Shown: positions 8,411-16,560, counted from the first letter of the stretch. The stretch is DNA of 32,715 bases from Clostridia bacterium (GCA_017453335.1 JAFTKI010000092.1:1-32715), one strand, 5' to 3'. Numbers and translations are program-made. Notes: a model not told the origin generated them from the sequence alone.

Positions 8411-10357
8411 CTTTTCGGGAATTGGTCTTCTTTTCGTGATGGCGCGGATCACAAACAGGGTTGCGACCGTCAGCACCGTACCGATTGCCAGGCAGATCCA
8501 TGCGTTCTGGACAAAGCCCGCAATGACGTACATCACGAAGGAGATCGCAGCAACCGTAATAGCATACGGCATTTGCGTCGAAACGTGGTTGAGGTGGTTA
8601 CAGCCGCCGCCCGCGGAGGACATGATGGTCGTATCCGAGATGGGCGAGCAGTGGTCACCGCACACAGCGCCTGCCAAGCAAGCGGAAATACCGATAATCA
8701 TCAGCGTGGAACCCGACGGGAAGATATAGGTCACGATCGGGATCAGAATACCGAAGGTTCCCCAAGAGGTTCCTGTTGCAAATGCCAGAACGCAGGCAAC
8801 CAGGAAGATGATTGCAGGCAGGAAGTTGTTCAGTCCTGCTGCCGCGTTGAACATCAGATCCGCTACAAAATATTTTGCGCCGAGAATCGTAGTCATTTCC
8901 TTGAGCGCCGTTGCGAAGGTCAAAATCAGAATCGCGGGTACCATTGCGATAAATCCTGAGGGGATGCAATGCATCATTGCCTTCATATTCATCAGGCGAC
9001 GGAGCGCAAAATAGATCATGATAATGACGAGGGCGATGAGGCCGCCCCAAGGAAGTCCGACGGTCGCATCGGTATCACCGAATGCGGTAACGAAATCAGA
9101 ACCGCTCAGAATACCGCCGTTATAAACCAGTGCAAACACACAAGCTACGATCAGCACGACGATCGGGAGGATCAGGTCGATCACTCTTCCCTTTTCCGCA
9201 GGCTCCATTGCCTCCGGCTCGCTCCGCTCGCCACTTGTGTACAGGTCACCGTGATGCTGCGCATTGTACTCATGGATGCGCATCGAGCCGTAGTCGTAGC
9301 CCATGACTGTGATCGCGATGATAAAGACGAAGGTCAGGAGCGAATAGAAGTTGAACGGAATTGCGGTAATGAAGAGGTTCAGTCCCTGTCCATCCTCCGC
9401 ATACTGGGAAACTGCCGCCGCCCAGCTGGAGATCGGAGCAATCATACAAACGGGGGCAGCTGTCGCGTCGATCAGATACGAAAGCTTTGCGCGGGAGATC
9501 TTGTGCGCATCGGTCACGGGACGCATGACCGATCCCACCGTCAGGCAGTTGAAATAGTCGTCGATGAAGATCAAAACGCCCAAGAAAAAGGTTGCAATCA
9601 TCGCGCCGACACGGGATTTGATATGGGTTCGTGCCCAACGTCCGAACGCCGCAGAACCACCAGCCTTATTGATCATCGCAACGATGATCCCCAGCTCGAC
9701 CAGGAAAATGAAGATGCCCGCCGTTCCGGAAACTGCAGAGATCAAGCCGTCATTCAGGAGCACGTCCACCGATTTGAGCGGATTGAAGTTTGCATACAGC
9801 AAAGCCCCCGACAGGATACCGATGAACAAGGAGCTGTAGACCTCCTTGGTAATAAGTGCCAGTCCAATGGCAATGATCGGAGGAAGAAGCGCCCAGAAGC
9901 TACCTCTGACCTTCGTCTCGCCCTCGCACGTGCCGCAATCCACCTTCATCACGCCCGTGGTCTCGTTTTCCTCGCAGACCTCACAGGTCGCCGCTTCCTC
10001 CAACGTATCGTACACGCTGATCAGCGGGCGGCATTCCTCGCACGCCACGCGCTCACACCACCCCGAGCCTTCACAAACGGAGCAATCCTTCCCATCCTCG
10101 CACGCAGGACAATCTACACGCGCAAGAGCCGTGGTCATGTTTTGGCAATTCGTGCACGCCTCAGCCGTTTCCAAAGAGCCCGACAGGCTTGCGGTCTTGC
10201 GGCAATCGTCACAGGTCACTTGCGTGGAAACACCCGTCGAATGACAGTCGACGCAGTTGCTGGTTTTCGCCGCGCCGCCCGTAACACCCGCTACGACCAG
10301 GAGCACAACGATCACCAAAGATGCGATCGCCAAAATGATTTTTTGCATTTTTGACAT
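8408..10357 (-). CDS. NhaC-type Na+/H+ antiporter with Cys-rich N-terminal insert
   Basis: A 649-residue protein. Residues about 150-649 form an NhaC-family (PF03553) antiporter with many helices; LIFIDDYFNCLTVG, GTSWGTFGILIP and GDHCSPISDTTIMSSAG are family hallmarks. It probably exports Na+, or an organic counter-substrate, for protons. Residues 6-29 form a separate N-terminal helix, followed by a 110-residue hydrophilic insert with 17 cysteines, including eight CxxC pairs (35/38, 49/52, 68/71, 83/86, 92/95, 106/109, 125/128, 141/144). One is CVDCH and another, CSVCEGSG, resembles a DnaJ zinc-finger repeat. Standard NhaC lacks this. The start MSKMQK at 10357 has AAAGGA upstream; the frame runs another 156 codons into the intergenic region and DUF6472 antisense, which is not coding. 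Own promoter at 10418-10446. Confidence 0.9.
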   Translation of the reverse strand: MSKMQKIILAIASLVIVVLLVVAGVTGGAAKTSNCVDCHSTGVSTQVTCDDCRKTASLSGSLETAEACTNCQNMTTALARVDCPACEDGKDCSVCEGSGWCERVACEECRPLISVYDTLEEAATCEVCEENETTGVMKVDCGTCEGETKVRGSFWALLPPIIAIGLALITKEVYSSLFIGILSGALLYANFNPLKSVDVLLNDGLISAVSGTAGIFIFLVELGIIVAMINKAGGSAAFGRWARTHIKSRVGAMIATFFLGVLIFIDDYFNCLTVGSVMRPVTDAHKISRAKLSYLIDATAAPVCMIAPISSWAAAVSQYAEDGQGLNLFITAIPFNFYSLLTFVFIIAITVMGYDYGSMRIHEYNAQHHGDLYTSGERSEPEAMEPAEKGRVIDLILPIVVLIVACVFALVYNGGILSGSDFVTAFGDTDATVGLPWGGLIALVIIMIYFALRRLMNMKAMMHCIPSGFIAMVPAILILTFATALKEMTTILGAKYFVADLMFNAAAGLNNFLPAIIFLVACVLAFATGTSWGTFGILIPIVTYIFPSGSTLMIIGISACLAGAVCGDHCSPISDTTIMSSAGGGCNHLNHVSTQMPYAITVAAISFVMYVIAGFVQNAWICLAIGTVLTVATLFVIRAITKRRPIPEK

Positions 10358-10417
10358 AGTCTTTTTCCTTTCTTTTGGCACTTTTACTATAAAATCGAGC
10401 CAAATTAAGATAGTTTC

Positions 10418-10446
10418 AGTATACCATGCTTTTCGACGTTTGTCAA
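10418..10446 (-). promoter_or_regulatory. Sigma-A promoter for NhaC-like antiporter
   Basis: On the minus strand: consensus TTGACA (10446-10441), a 17-bp spacer, TGG and TATACT (10423-10418). The 5' leader is about 55 nt. Confidence 0.88.
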
Positions 10447-10486
10447 CGATTATTTCAATTTTCTTCCATAAATTTAATAAAGTAAA

Positions 10487-10515
10487 TTGACAACCGCGCA
10501 AAAATGTGGTAAGAT
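10487..10515 (+). promoter_or_regulatory. Sigma-A promoter for DUF6472 gene
   Basis: TTGACA (10487-10492), a 17-bp spacer, TGG and TAAGAT (10510-10515). It is divergent from the antiporter promoter, with about 40 bp of AT-rich DNA between the two -35 boxes. Confidence 0.82.
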
Positions 10516-10551
10516 TAAGAGAACGCGAGCACGCCGAAAGGAGACCCTTGA

Positions 10552-10743
10552 ATGGAAGCAAAAAAAACCGCCACCAGCTGTGACGACTGCGTATTTTACG
10601 ATTACGACGAGGATTGGGATACCTACACCTGTCAGATGAATTTAGACGAGGATGAAATGGTTCGTTTCCTGACGCAAAAGCATCAGGCGTGTCCCTATTA
10701 CCGCTATTACGATGAATACAAGAGTGTTCAAAAGCAGAATTGA
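10552..10743 (+). CDS. DUF6472 small acidic Cys protein
   Basis: A 63-residue acidic, tyrosine-rich protein with CDDC, YDYDEDWDTYTC, LDEDEMVRFL and CPYYRYYDEYK, the blocks I associate with DUF6472 of Clostridia. The four cysteines (10 and 13 in CDDC, then TC and CPYY) suggest a small metal-binding fold. No function is known to me. GAAAGGAG lies 9 nt before the ATG, and there is a promoter and a terminator, so it is a single-gene unit. The reliable signals and conserved motif argue it is real despite its length. Confidence 0.82.
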   Translation: MEAKKTATSCDDCVFYDYDEDWDTYTCQMNLDEDEMVRFLTQKHQACPYYRYYDEYKSVQKQN

Positions 10744-10771
10744 AAAAAGAGCCTTTCAAAGGCTCTTTTTC
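10744..10771. terminator. Bidirectional terminator, DUF6472 / AraC
   Basis: AAAAAAGAGCC and GGCTCTTTTT pair around a TTTCAAA loop (about 10745-10770), with A- and T-runs serving both strands. The last four codons and the stop of the convergent araC-type gene (10756-10758) lie inside the hairpin. Confidence 0.9.
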
Positions 10772-11508
10772 CATTGTGCGGGGCTGATACCGAAGAGGCG
10801 CTTGAACATCTTGGAGAAATTGCAAACGTCCTCATACCCGCAGAGCTGTGCCGCTTCCGCGACCGAGGCACCTTTTGACAAATGCTTCTTCGCCGCCTCC
10901 ATCCGAACGTGGATCAGGTATTCCTGAACGGTCATGCCGACCCGTTCCTTGAACAAGCGGGAGAGGTAGCGGCGGTCAAGACTCATGGTATCCGCGATCT
11001 CCTCTACGCGCAAGGGCTGCATATACAGGGTGTTGACGTAGTTCTGCACCCGTCGGACATAGTGATTCTGCGGCTTCTCCACAGCGAAGAGCTCAGCATA
11101 CATCCCAAACAACAATCCCGCGATCCGATACTCCCCAACCCCGTCTGCTTCATACGCCTGCAGCATCTCCTCGACCCAGTTTTTGGAATACGAAAACACG
11201 GGCGGAAGATTGGAAAACCGTTCGCTCAACGTGCCGTCAAAGCCCACCCACTGATAATGCCACGGATCCTGAAGATCCGCATGGTAGACCGTGATCTCTC
11301 CCGGACGAATCAGAAACGCCTCTCCCGGATGCAGTGTATAGGTCGTTCCGCCGCTAGAAAAATATCCCGTTCCACGTACGATGAAATGGATCAGCGTGTA
11401 ATCACGGACGGCGGGACCGAATTGATGGCCCGGGGCGCACGCCTCCTCCCCGACTGTCATTGGATTGAGCTCGGTAAAATGACGGTTGATCAGTGCGATA
11501 TCACTCAT
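10756..11508 (-). CDS. AraC-family transcriptional regulator
   Basis: A 250-residue protein with an N-terminal cupin sugar-sensing domain (residues about 10-110; YTLHPGEAFLIRPGE and HYQWVGFDG are typical) and a C-terminal double helix-turn-helix (about 150-248) with IADTMSLDRRYLSRLFKERV and the signature AQLCGYEDVCNFSKMFKRLF-G-SPAQW. It is divergent from the GH4 alpha-galactosidase gene, with promoters back to back, so it most likely activates that gene in response to an alpha-galactoside or breakdown product (inference). AAGGAG lies 8 nt upstream of the ATG. The gene is expected to act alone; no sugar transporter is nearby. Confidence 0.92.
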   Translation of the reverse strand: MSDIALINRHFTELNPMTVGEEACAPGHQFGPAVRDYTLIHFIVRGTGYFSSGGTTYTLHPGEAFLIRPGEITVYHADLQDPWHYQWVGFDGTLSERFSNLPPVFSYSKNWVEEMLQAYEADGVGEYRIAGLLFGMYAELFAVEKPQNHYVRRVQNYVNTLYMQPLRVEEIADTMSLDRRYLSRLFKERVGMTVQEYLIHVRMEAAKKHLSKGASVAEAAQLCGYEDVCNFSKMFKRLFGISPAQWKKSL

Positions 11509-11536
11509 AGCGGTTCTCCTTTTTTGATGATGTTAC

Positions 11537-11566
11537 ATTATACCATATTTTCGGCACATAATGCAA
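11537..11566 (-). promoter_or_regulatory. Promoter for araC-type regulator
   Basis: On the minus strand: TTGCAT (11566-11561), an 18-bp spacer, TGG and TATAAT (11542-11537). The -35 abuts the -35 of the divergent GH4 promoter, so one bound regulator could affect both. Confidence 0.75.
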
Positions 11567-11595
11567 TAGATTTTTTGTAAAAAAACAGGTATAAT
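11567..11595 (+). promoter_or_regulatory. Promoter for GH4 alpha-galactosidase
   Basis: TAGATT (11567-11572, a poor -35), a 17-bp spacer and a perfect TATAAT (11590-11595). The weak -35 without TGN suits an activator-dependent promoter, consistent with the divergent AraC gene (inference). Confidence 0.7.
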
Positions 11596-11605
11596 AACTG
11601 CAAGA

Positions 11606-11626
11606 ATGCTCCCACTGAGCGAGCAT
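11606..11626 (+). promoter_or_regulatory. Inverted repeat in GH4 leader
   Basis: ATGCTC (11606-11611) and GAGCAT (11621-11626) flank 9 nt, starting about 11 nt after the -10 box and so just after the expected transcription start. Could be an operator or a 5' mRNA hairpin; nothing in the sequence decides between them. Confidence 0.4.
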
Positions 11627-11654
11627 CACTTATCTTATGAAAGGAAACAGCAAA

Positions 11655-12974
11655 ATGAAGGTTACATTTATGGGAGCGGGCAGCTCCGTATTTTCCAAAA
11701 ACGTGCTTGGCGACACGATGATGTGCGAGGCGTTCCACGACGTGGAGATCGCACTTTACGACATTGATAAGGATCGCCTTGAAGAATCCTACCTGATGAT
11801 CGATGCCATGAACAACACCATCAACGAGGGACGGGCAATCATCAAAAAGTATCTCGGGGTTGAACAAAGAAAGGATGCGCTTCGCGGTGCGGATTTCGTA
11901 GTCAATGCCATTCAGGTGGGACTTTATGATCCTTGCACGATCATTGACTTTGAAATTCCGAAAAAATACGGTCTGCGCCAGACCATCGCAGACACGCTCG
12001 GCATCGGTGGTATTTTCCGCGCGATGCGTACCATCCACGTGATGAAGGACTTTGCAAAGGACATTGAAGAGGTTTGTCCCGATGCATGGTTTCTCAACTA
12101 CACCAACCCCATGGCAATGCTGGCTGGATACATGCAACGCTACACGAACGTCAAGACCGTAGGTCTTTGCCACAGTGTACAAATTTGTGCACGCGACCTG
12201 CTCAACGGCGTGGGGATGAGCGACAAGTTGGAGGGGTGCAAGACCAAGATCGCGGGTATCAACCACATGGCTTGGCTGCTTGAGATCACCGACAAGGACG
12301 GAAACGACCTCTACCCCGAGATCCGCCGTCGCGCAAAGGAAAAGAACGCAACCGAAAAGCACAACGATATGGTTCGTTACGATTATATCGAAAAGCTGGG
12401 CTACTACTGCACCGAGAGTAGTGAACACAATGCGGAATACAATCCCTTCTTTATCAAGGCAGGGCGCGATGATCTGATCGAAAAATACAACATTCCGCTG
12501 GACGAATATCCGCGCCGCTGTATCAGAAACATTGAGCAGTGGGCAAACCGAAAGGAAGAGATCATGAACGGCGGCAAGGTTTTGCATGAAAGATCCATGG
12601 AGTACGCTTCCCGCATTATGGAGGCGATCTGGACCAACACGCCTTACAAGATCGGCGGAAACGTGATCAACCACGGATGCATCTCCAACCTGCCCGATCT
12701 TGCGTGTGTTGAGGTTCCCTGTCTGGTTGACAACAACGGCATCACTCCCACCTACGTCGGAGATCTTCCCTTGCAGCTGGCGGCAATGAACGCCTCGAAC
12801 ATCTACACACAGATGCTGACCATTGAGGCTGCGCACACAGGCTCGCGCGAAACGCTGTATCAGGCTGCAATGATGGATCCGCACACGGGTGCTCAGCTCT
12901 CCACTGACGAGATCGTCTCTCTGTGTAACGACCTGATCGAAGCACACACCAACGCAGGCTACCCGATCTTCTGA
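11655..12974 (+). CDS. melA: GH4 alpha-galactosidase
   Basis: A 439-residue cytoplasmic glycosidase of family GH4, which uses NAD+ and a divalent metal (usually Mn2+) for a redox-elimination mechanism. Visible are the dinucleotide fold MKVTFMGAGSSVFSKN (GAGSSVF at 7-13), NYTNPMAM (148-155), the metal-binding CHSV (172-175) and GINHMAW (201-207). In GH4, CHSV is the signature reported for alpha-galactosidases, whereas alpha-glucosidases and 6-phospho-glycosidases carry other tetrapeptides, so alpha-galactosidase is favoured. ATG 11655 has AAAGGAA upstream; an ATG 18 nt earlier overlaps that site. The divergent AraC protein is its probable regulator. No transporter is adjacent. Confidence 0.88.
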   Translation: MKVTFMGAGSSVFSKNVLGDTMMCEAFHDVEIALYDIDKDRLEESYLMIDAMNNTINEGRAIIKKYLGVEQRKDALRGADFVVNAIQVGLYDPCTIIDFEIPKKYGLRQTIADTLGIGGIFRAMRTIHVMKDFAKDIEEVCPDAWFLNYTNPMAMLAGYMQRYTNVKTVGLCHSVQICARDLLNGVGMSDKLEGCKTKIAGINHMAWLLEITDKDGNDLYPEIRRRAKEKNATEKHNDMVRYDYIEKLGYYCTESSEHNAEYNPFFIKAGRDDLIEKYNIPLDEYPRRCIRNIEQWANRKEEIMNGGKVLHERSMEYASRIMEAIWTNTPYKIGGNVINHGCISNLPDLACVEVPCLVDNNGITPTYVGDLPLQLAAMNASNIYTQMLTIEAAHTGSRETLYQAAMMDPHTGAQLSTDEIVSLCNDLIEAHTNAGYPIF

Positions 12975-12981
12975 TCGATTC

Positions 12982-13018
12982 AAAAAAAGAAGCTTTCCAG
13001 TGAAAGCTTCTTTTTTTT
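12982..13018. terminator. Bidirectional terminator after melA
   Basis: Perfect stem GAAGCTTTC (12989-12997) and GAAAGCTTC (13002-13010) with a CAGT loop, flanked by seven As and eight Ts. It serves melA and the convergent membrane-protein gene. Confidence 0.93.
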
Positions 13019-13021
13019 ATC

Positions 13022-13687
13022 TTAGTAGAACAGCTCGATATTGCGCTTGATGTACGCCATGATTCTGCCGCGGATGTACTTCTGATTTCCAATGACGAAG
13101 TTGCGGATCTTAGCGGGCTCCTCACGGTAGTTCTGCATAATGAAGCGGAACGCCTTGACCATTTCGGTCTCCCCTGCCTGTGCCAGCGCCTGCGCGATGG
13201 AATGGACGGTTTCGGGCGTTGCGGTGAGCAGATAATTCCAATAATCATCCAGGTTCTTGTCTGCCAGGTCGTAAAGCATTTTGTAGGCGATAAGCGGGCG
13301 GTAAACCTTGCGGTATCCCAGCTTGAGCTCGTTCTCCAGCACGTCCTGCGTCCAAAGCTCCTCGGCAGACTCACTGACGGTCGTCAGGAGGAAGGTCAAG
13401 CGCTCGTTCGCAAACTTGAAGGTGAGCTCGTCCACGCCAATATTGCGCTTTTTCTGGCGGTCGAACAGGAAGAAATTGGGCTCCTTATCGCGGCAAAGCC
13501 AGAGATAGAAGAAGATCAAGCCCGCCAAAAGTAGCATCAAAACAGCAATGATAACGCCAAGAACCACCTTATAGGTAGCGTTGGCAAGGCGCACGGGAAA
13601 CACAAACACCAAAATAGCGCCAATGATACACAAAACGGCAACGACCGCCATAATCAGCGGCAACTTTTTCTTCAACAAAGAGTTCAT
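13022..13687 (-). CDS. Unknown membrane protein with two N-terminal helices
   Basis: A 221-residue protein I do not recognise. Residues about 10-30 and 39-62 are strongly hydrophobic helices separated by a short loop; the remaining 155 residues are soluble and probably cytoplasmic, starting with CRDKEPNFFLFDRQKK and rich in helical, charged segments (TFKFANERLTFLL; RIMAYIKRNIELFY at the end). ATG 13687 is chosen because AAAGGA lies 8 nt upstream; an ATG 9 nt earlier overlaps that site. It has a promoter (13726-13754) but lies only 83 nt downstream of the uronate-isomerase-like gene on the same strand, with no terminator between, so read-through is possible. Confidence 0.8.
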   Translation of the reverse strand: MNSLLKKKLPLIMAVVAVLCIIGAILVFVFPVRLANATYKVVLGVIIAVLMLLLAGLIFFYLWLCRDKEPNFFLFDRQKKRNIGVDELTFKFANERLTFLLTTVSESAEELWTQDVLENELKLGYRKVYRPLIAYKMLYDLADKNLDDYWNYLLTATPETVHSIAQALAQAGETEMVKAFRFIMQNYREEPAKIRNFVIGNQKYIRGRIMAYIKRNIELFY

Positions 13688-13725
13688 CTGCAACATCCTT
13701 TCATGGAAGAATCTCTATCTTTTAT

Positions 13726-13754
13726 ATTATAGCATAAGAATCGAGGGTTTTCAA
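13726..13754 (-). promoter_or_regulatory. Sigma-A promoter for 13022-13687 gene
   Basis: On the minus strand: TTGAAA (13754-13749), a 17-bp spacer, TGC and TATAAT (13731-13726). Confidence 0.82.
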
Positions 13755-13770
13755 GAGATTTTTTCGTTTT

Positions 13771-14787
13771 TTACAAGGTTTTTTGTAGCGCTTCGGCAAG
13801 TCTTGCGCGCGCTGTGGGAAGCAACCGAAGATCGCAATCACACACGAAGCGTAAACGCGTGATGGGATATCGCGCGGCAACGCATGCCAGTACCGTTTCA
13901 AGCTCTACGTCCGACGGCACGTCTGAGAGGCGAAGTACCCAATAGACGGGGGCTTCATGCGCTTGCATCTGAAAGCGCAGCAGCACGTCGTTCGCGCGTC
14001 CATCCGCAGACCAATACAGGTGCGGCAAGCCCACACATTCCTCTGCGTAGCGCAGAAGTGCTACTGCCTCCTCCCCTGCGCACGAAAGGTGCAGGAGCAA
14101 ACGCACGGACATGTCACGGCAAATCGTACAAAGCTCGCGGAAGAGCTGCGAACGCAACAAATGCTCGGTTTCCAGCGTTCGCTTTTTCATCCCCAACGCT
14201 TCTTGCACGTGGTAGACGGTGGGCGCGGTAAAGGTGTACGAAGCAGGCAAAAGGAAGCGCACGGTATGACAGCCCGCACGGACGAAACGCAGGAGTGTTT
14301 GTCGAAGCTCCTCACGCCAAGTCTCCAAGGCATTGGTGGAAGCATGCAAAAGCGCCTCCGCATCCAACATGGGCGAAATATGCGATGGAAGAGGCGGAAG
14401 AGCGATAGTGGAAAGCAGGCAGGAAACAGGCTCCCTCGGAAGGAAATCAGTCGGAGCAGATTCCCGCTCCTCCAGCGCTTGCGCGACGGTGTGCCAAGTA
14501 ATGTCGCACGGCTGTTCGGAGACGGCAAAATGTGTTTTAAGGAGGTCGGTGACGGCTTGCTTTATCGGATGCCTCTTGAGCATGGGAAGTGCTTTACAAA
14601 GAGCGGAAAAGCGCTCGTAATCCGAGGCAACCTCGCCGATCTTGTGTTCCTCGGCTCCACACAGGCGCAGCAAGCCGCAAACCTCGTCTGACCAAAGGAG
14701 CTCACACACGTTGCTGATACGCTGTCGCGTCAAAAACGTATACGGAACCCTTCCGTAATCCACTTCAAATTGCATGGGATTCACCAT
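13771..14787 (-). CDS. Degenerate uronate-isomerase-like protein
   Basis: A 338-residue protein with no helix or signal peptide. Residues 31-60 (LWSDEV...CGAEEHKIGEVASDYERF) and 73-87 (HPIKQAVTDLLKTHF) align in order and spacing with the glucuronate/uronate isomerase (UxaC) region reading W-xx-D..GV-xE-xI-xG-xAsDyEKF..NPLYHWTHLEL-xRyF. Residues 165-180 (RFVRAGCHTVRFLL) fit the UxaC segment that ends GC-xxSDHGL. The catalytic parts are missing: no N-terminal HCHL, no TTDDP and no SDHGL, and it is about 125 residues shorter than UxaC (about 465). I infer a catalytically dead or repurposed paralogue. The homology call is by eye. GGAGG lies 4 nt before ATG 14787; the adjacent GTG (14784) is equally possible. 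No other hexuronate gene is nearby. Confidence 0.62.
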   Translation of the reverse strand: MVNPMQFEVDYGRVPYTFLTRQRISNVCELLWSDEVCGLLRLCGAEEHKIGEVASDYERFSALCKALPMLKRHPIKQAVTDLLKTHFAVSEQPCDITWHTVAQALEERESAPTDFLPREPVSCLLSTIALPPLPSHISPMLDAEALLHASTNALETWREELRQTLLRFVRAGCHTVRFLLPASYTFTAPTVYHVQEALGMKKRTLETEHLLRSQLFRELCTICRDMSVRLLLHLSCAGEEAVALLRYAEECVGLPHLYWSADGRANDVLLRFQMQAHEAPVYWVLRLSDVPSDVELETVLACVAARYPITRLRFVCDCDLRLLPTARARLAEALQKTL

Positions 14788-14890
14788 TTCACCTCCCGTC
14801 TTCTCTGCACTTATTGTACCATAAAATGCTCAAAAGGTCAATGCGCATTTCGGAAAAAGCGCAGAAATTGCAAATTTTTTGTATCAGCTA

Positions 14891-14919
14891 TAGACGAATT
14901 TCGTTTTTTGTGGTATACT
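14891..14919 (+). promoter_or_regulatory. Sigma-A promoter for MutS-like gene
   Basis: TAGACG (14891-14896), a 17-bp spacer, TGG and TATACT (14914-14919); AGGAAAGGA and the start codon follow within 35 nt. Confidence 0.78.
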
Positions 14920-14952
14920 GGATATAAATATAGGAAAGGATCCTTTTACCAA

Positions 14953-16560
14953 ATGGATTTCAATGAATTCAGTCTGATCTATCCGAGCGAGGAGATGCGC
15001 CGCCGTCACGAACGCGGTGAGTGCGTTCCCGATATCGACCTGTTCACTCTACAGGAGCTTGGGCTTCTGGAAGTCTTTCAATTGAAGAATCGCGACCTCT
15101 CCGAGTTCTTTACCACCGAGCCCGAGGTCATTCTCTACCGCATCGCAACCTTTGACGATATGCTTCGCTGTGAGTCGCTTGCCAACATGCTCAACCGCCT
15201 GGTACCGATTCTCAACGATATCATGGAGCTGCGTCGGCTGGAGGCGGACAACGGTGACACCGACGATTACCTCTCCAGTATTACGGAGATCGAGCTTTAC
15301 GTCTCTAGTGTCAAGGTGCTGCACGAGGGCTTGACGGCAGTCAAGGGCGAATTGAAAAGCCCCGCCTTTACAGCTCTGACCGATCTGATCACAACCTTGG
15401 CGGAAAGTGACTATTATCGTGAGCTGAACGAAAAGCTGAGCGAGCTGACGCAGCGCGTGCGCGAGATCAAAAGCGTGACGGTGGGCGTGAACCTTGACGC
15501 ACAGCTCCGCCCCTCCTCAGCGGGAGTACTCTCCATCAACGCGGAATCCTTTAAGTCCGGTGACGTGCTGGACAAGATCCTGCGCCTCAACTTCAAGAAC
15601 GATAACTACACCTGTATTGCGAATCTTGTTCCCTTTGGAAAGAAGCAATCTGAAAATCAAAAGATGGCACTTTCGCTTGCGTTCAACAGCGCGATCAACG
15701 ACGTATATCGTTCTTCCCTGCGCTCCTGGAAAAAGATCGTGCAGACCTACGTGCTGGAAAACACCGAGTTTTTGCTCAATCTGATGCCTGAATTTGAATT
15801 TTTGGTACGCGGCACCTCGATGCTGCGTGAGCTGCAAAAGAAGCACTGCGCCCTGACCATTCCCGAGATCCGTCCGATGGAGGAACGGGCGTTTTCCGCG
15901 GTGGAGCTTTACAACCCCTGTGTTGCGCTTAAAATCGAGGACGAGATCGTTGCGAATGATCTGATCTTTGACGAAAATGCGACCATTTACGTACTGTCGG
16001 GTCCGAACCGTGGCGGTAAATCTGTCATCACCTGTGCGATCGGTCTTGCGCAGGTCATGCTGCAATTGGGCATGTACGTCCCCGCCAAAAGTGCAGTCAT
16101 GTCGCCGGTAGACGGCATTTATACGCACTTCCCGACCGGTGCGGACGACACCATCGACAAGGGACGCTTAGGTGAAGAATGCGCGCGTTTGAGTGAAATA
16201 TTGGATTGCATCACCAAGCACAGTCTGGTGCTTTTGGACGAATCTCTCTCCTCGACGGGAAGCTACGAGGCATCCTACATCGCGGCAGAGGTGCTCAGTG
16301 GTCTTGCACACGTTGGATGCCGTTGCCTTTTCTCCACTCACCTGCACGAGCTTGCGGCTGAAATCGACAACATCAATCGCCGTTCTCTGGAATCGGGCGG
16401 TGTTGCGATCGACACGCTGGTAGCGGGGATCAAGGGAGAAGGCAAACGCTCCTTCAAGATCACACGCGCAAAGCCTGACGGAAAGAGCTATGCGCGCGAT
16501 ATTGCGCAAAGCTACGGCTTGACCTACGAGCGTATTCTACAACGCTTTGAAAAGCAATAA
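14953..16560 (+). CDS. MutS-family ATPase lacking mismatch-recognition domains
   Basis: A 535-residue protein. The C-terminal 200 residues are the MutS ATPase: Walker A GPNRGGKS (350-357), Walker B LVLLDE (425-430) and H-loop STHLHELA (461-468). The N-terminal 340 residues look like the helical lever/core (domain III type). Domains I and II of MutS are absent, as is the Smr nuclease domain of MutS2. The usual DELGRGTS signature is replaced by DESLSSTGS. It therefore belongs to one of the poorly known MutS-related families, not to repair MutS itself. It may act in DNA processing other than mismatch repair. ATG 14953 follows AGGAAAGGA with a rather long gap; the open frame further upstream is intergenic. 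Single gene with two terminators. Confidence 0.85.
   Translation: MDFNEFSLIYPSEEMRRRHERGECVPDIDLFTLQELGLLEVFQLKNRDLSEFFTTEPEVILYRIATFDDMLRCESLANMLNRLVPILNDIMELRRLEADNGDTDDYLSSITEIELYVSSVKVLHEGLTAVKGELKSPAFTALTDLITTLAESDYYRELNEKLSELTQRVREIKSVTVGVNLDAQLRPSSAGVLSINAESFKSGDVLDKILRLNFKNDNYTCIANLVPFGKKQSENQKMALSLAFNSAINDVYRSSLRSWKKIVQTYVLENTEFLLNLMPEFEFLVRGTSMLRELQKKHCALTIPEIRPMEERAFSAVELYNPCVALKIEDEIVANDLIFDENATIYVLSGPNRGGKSVITCAIGLAQVMLQLGMYVPAKSAVMSPVDGIYTHFPTGADDTIDKGRLGEECARLSEILDCITKHSLVLLDESLSSTGSYEASYIAAEVLSGLAHVGCRCLFSTHLHELAAEIDNINRRSLESGGVAIDTLVAGIKGEGKRSFKITRAKPDGKSYARDIAQSYGLTYERILQRFEKQ

Noticed and set aside
10358..10825. 156-codon N-terminal extension of the NhaC-like frame
   Set aside because: It crosses the antiporter promoter and lies opposite the DUF6472 gene; the MSKMQK start has a good ribosome binding site.
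11538..12983. Minus-strand frame (481 codons) opposite melA
   Set aside because: Antisense of the GH4 gene, which has full family motifs and its own start signals.
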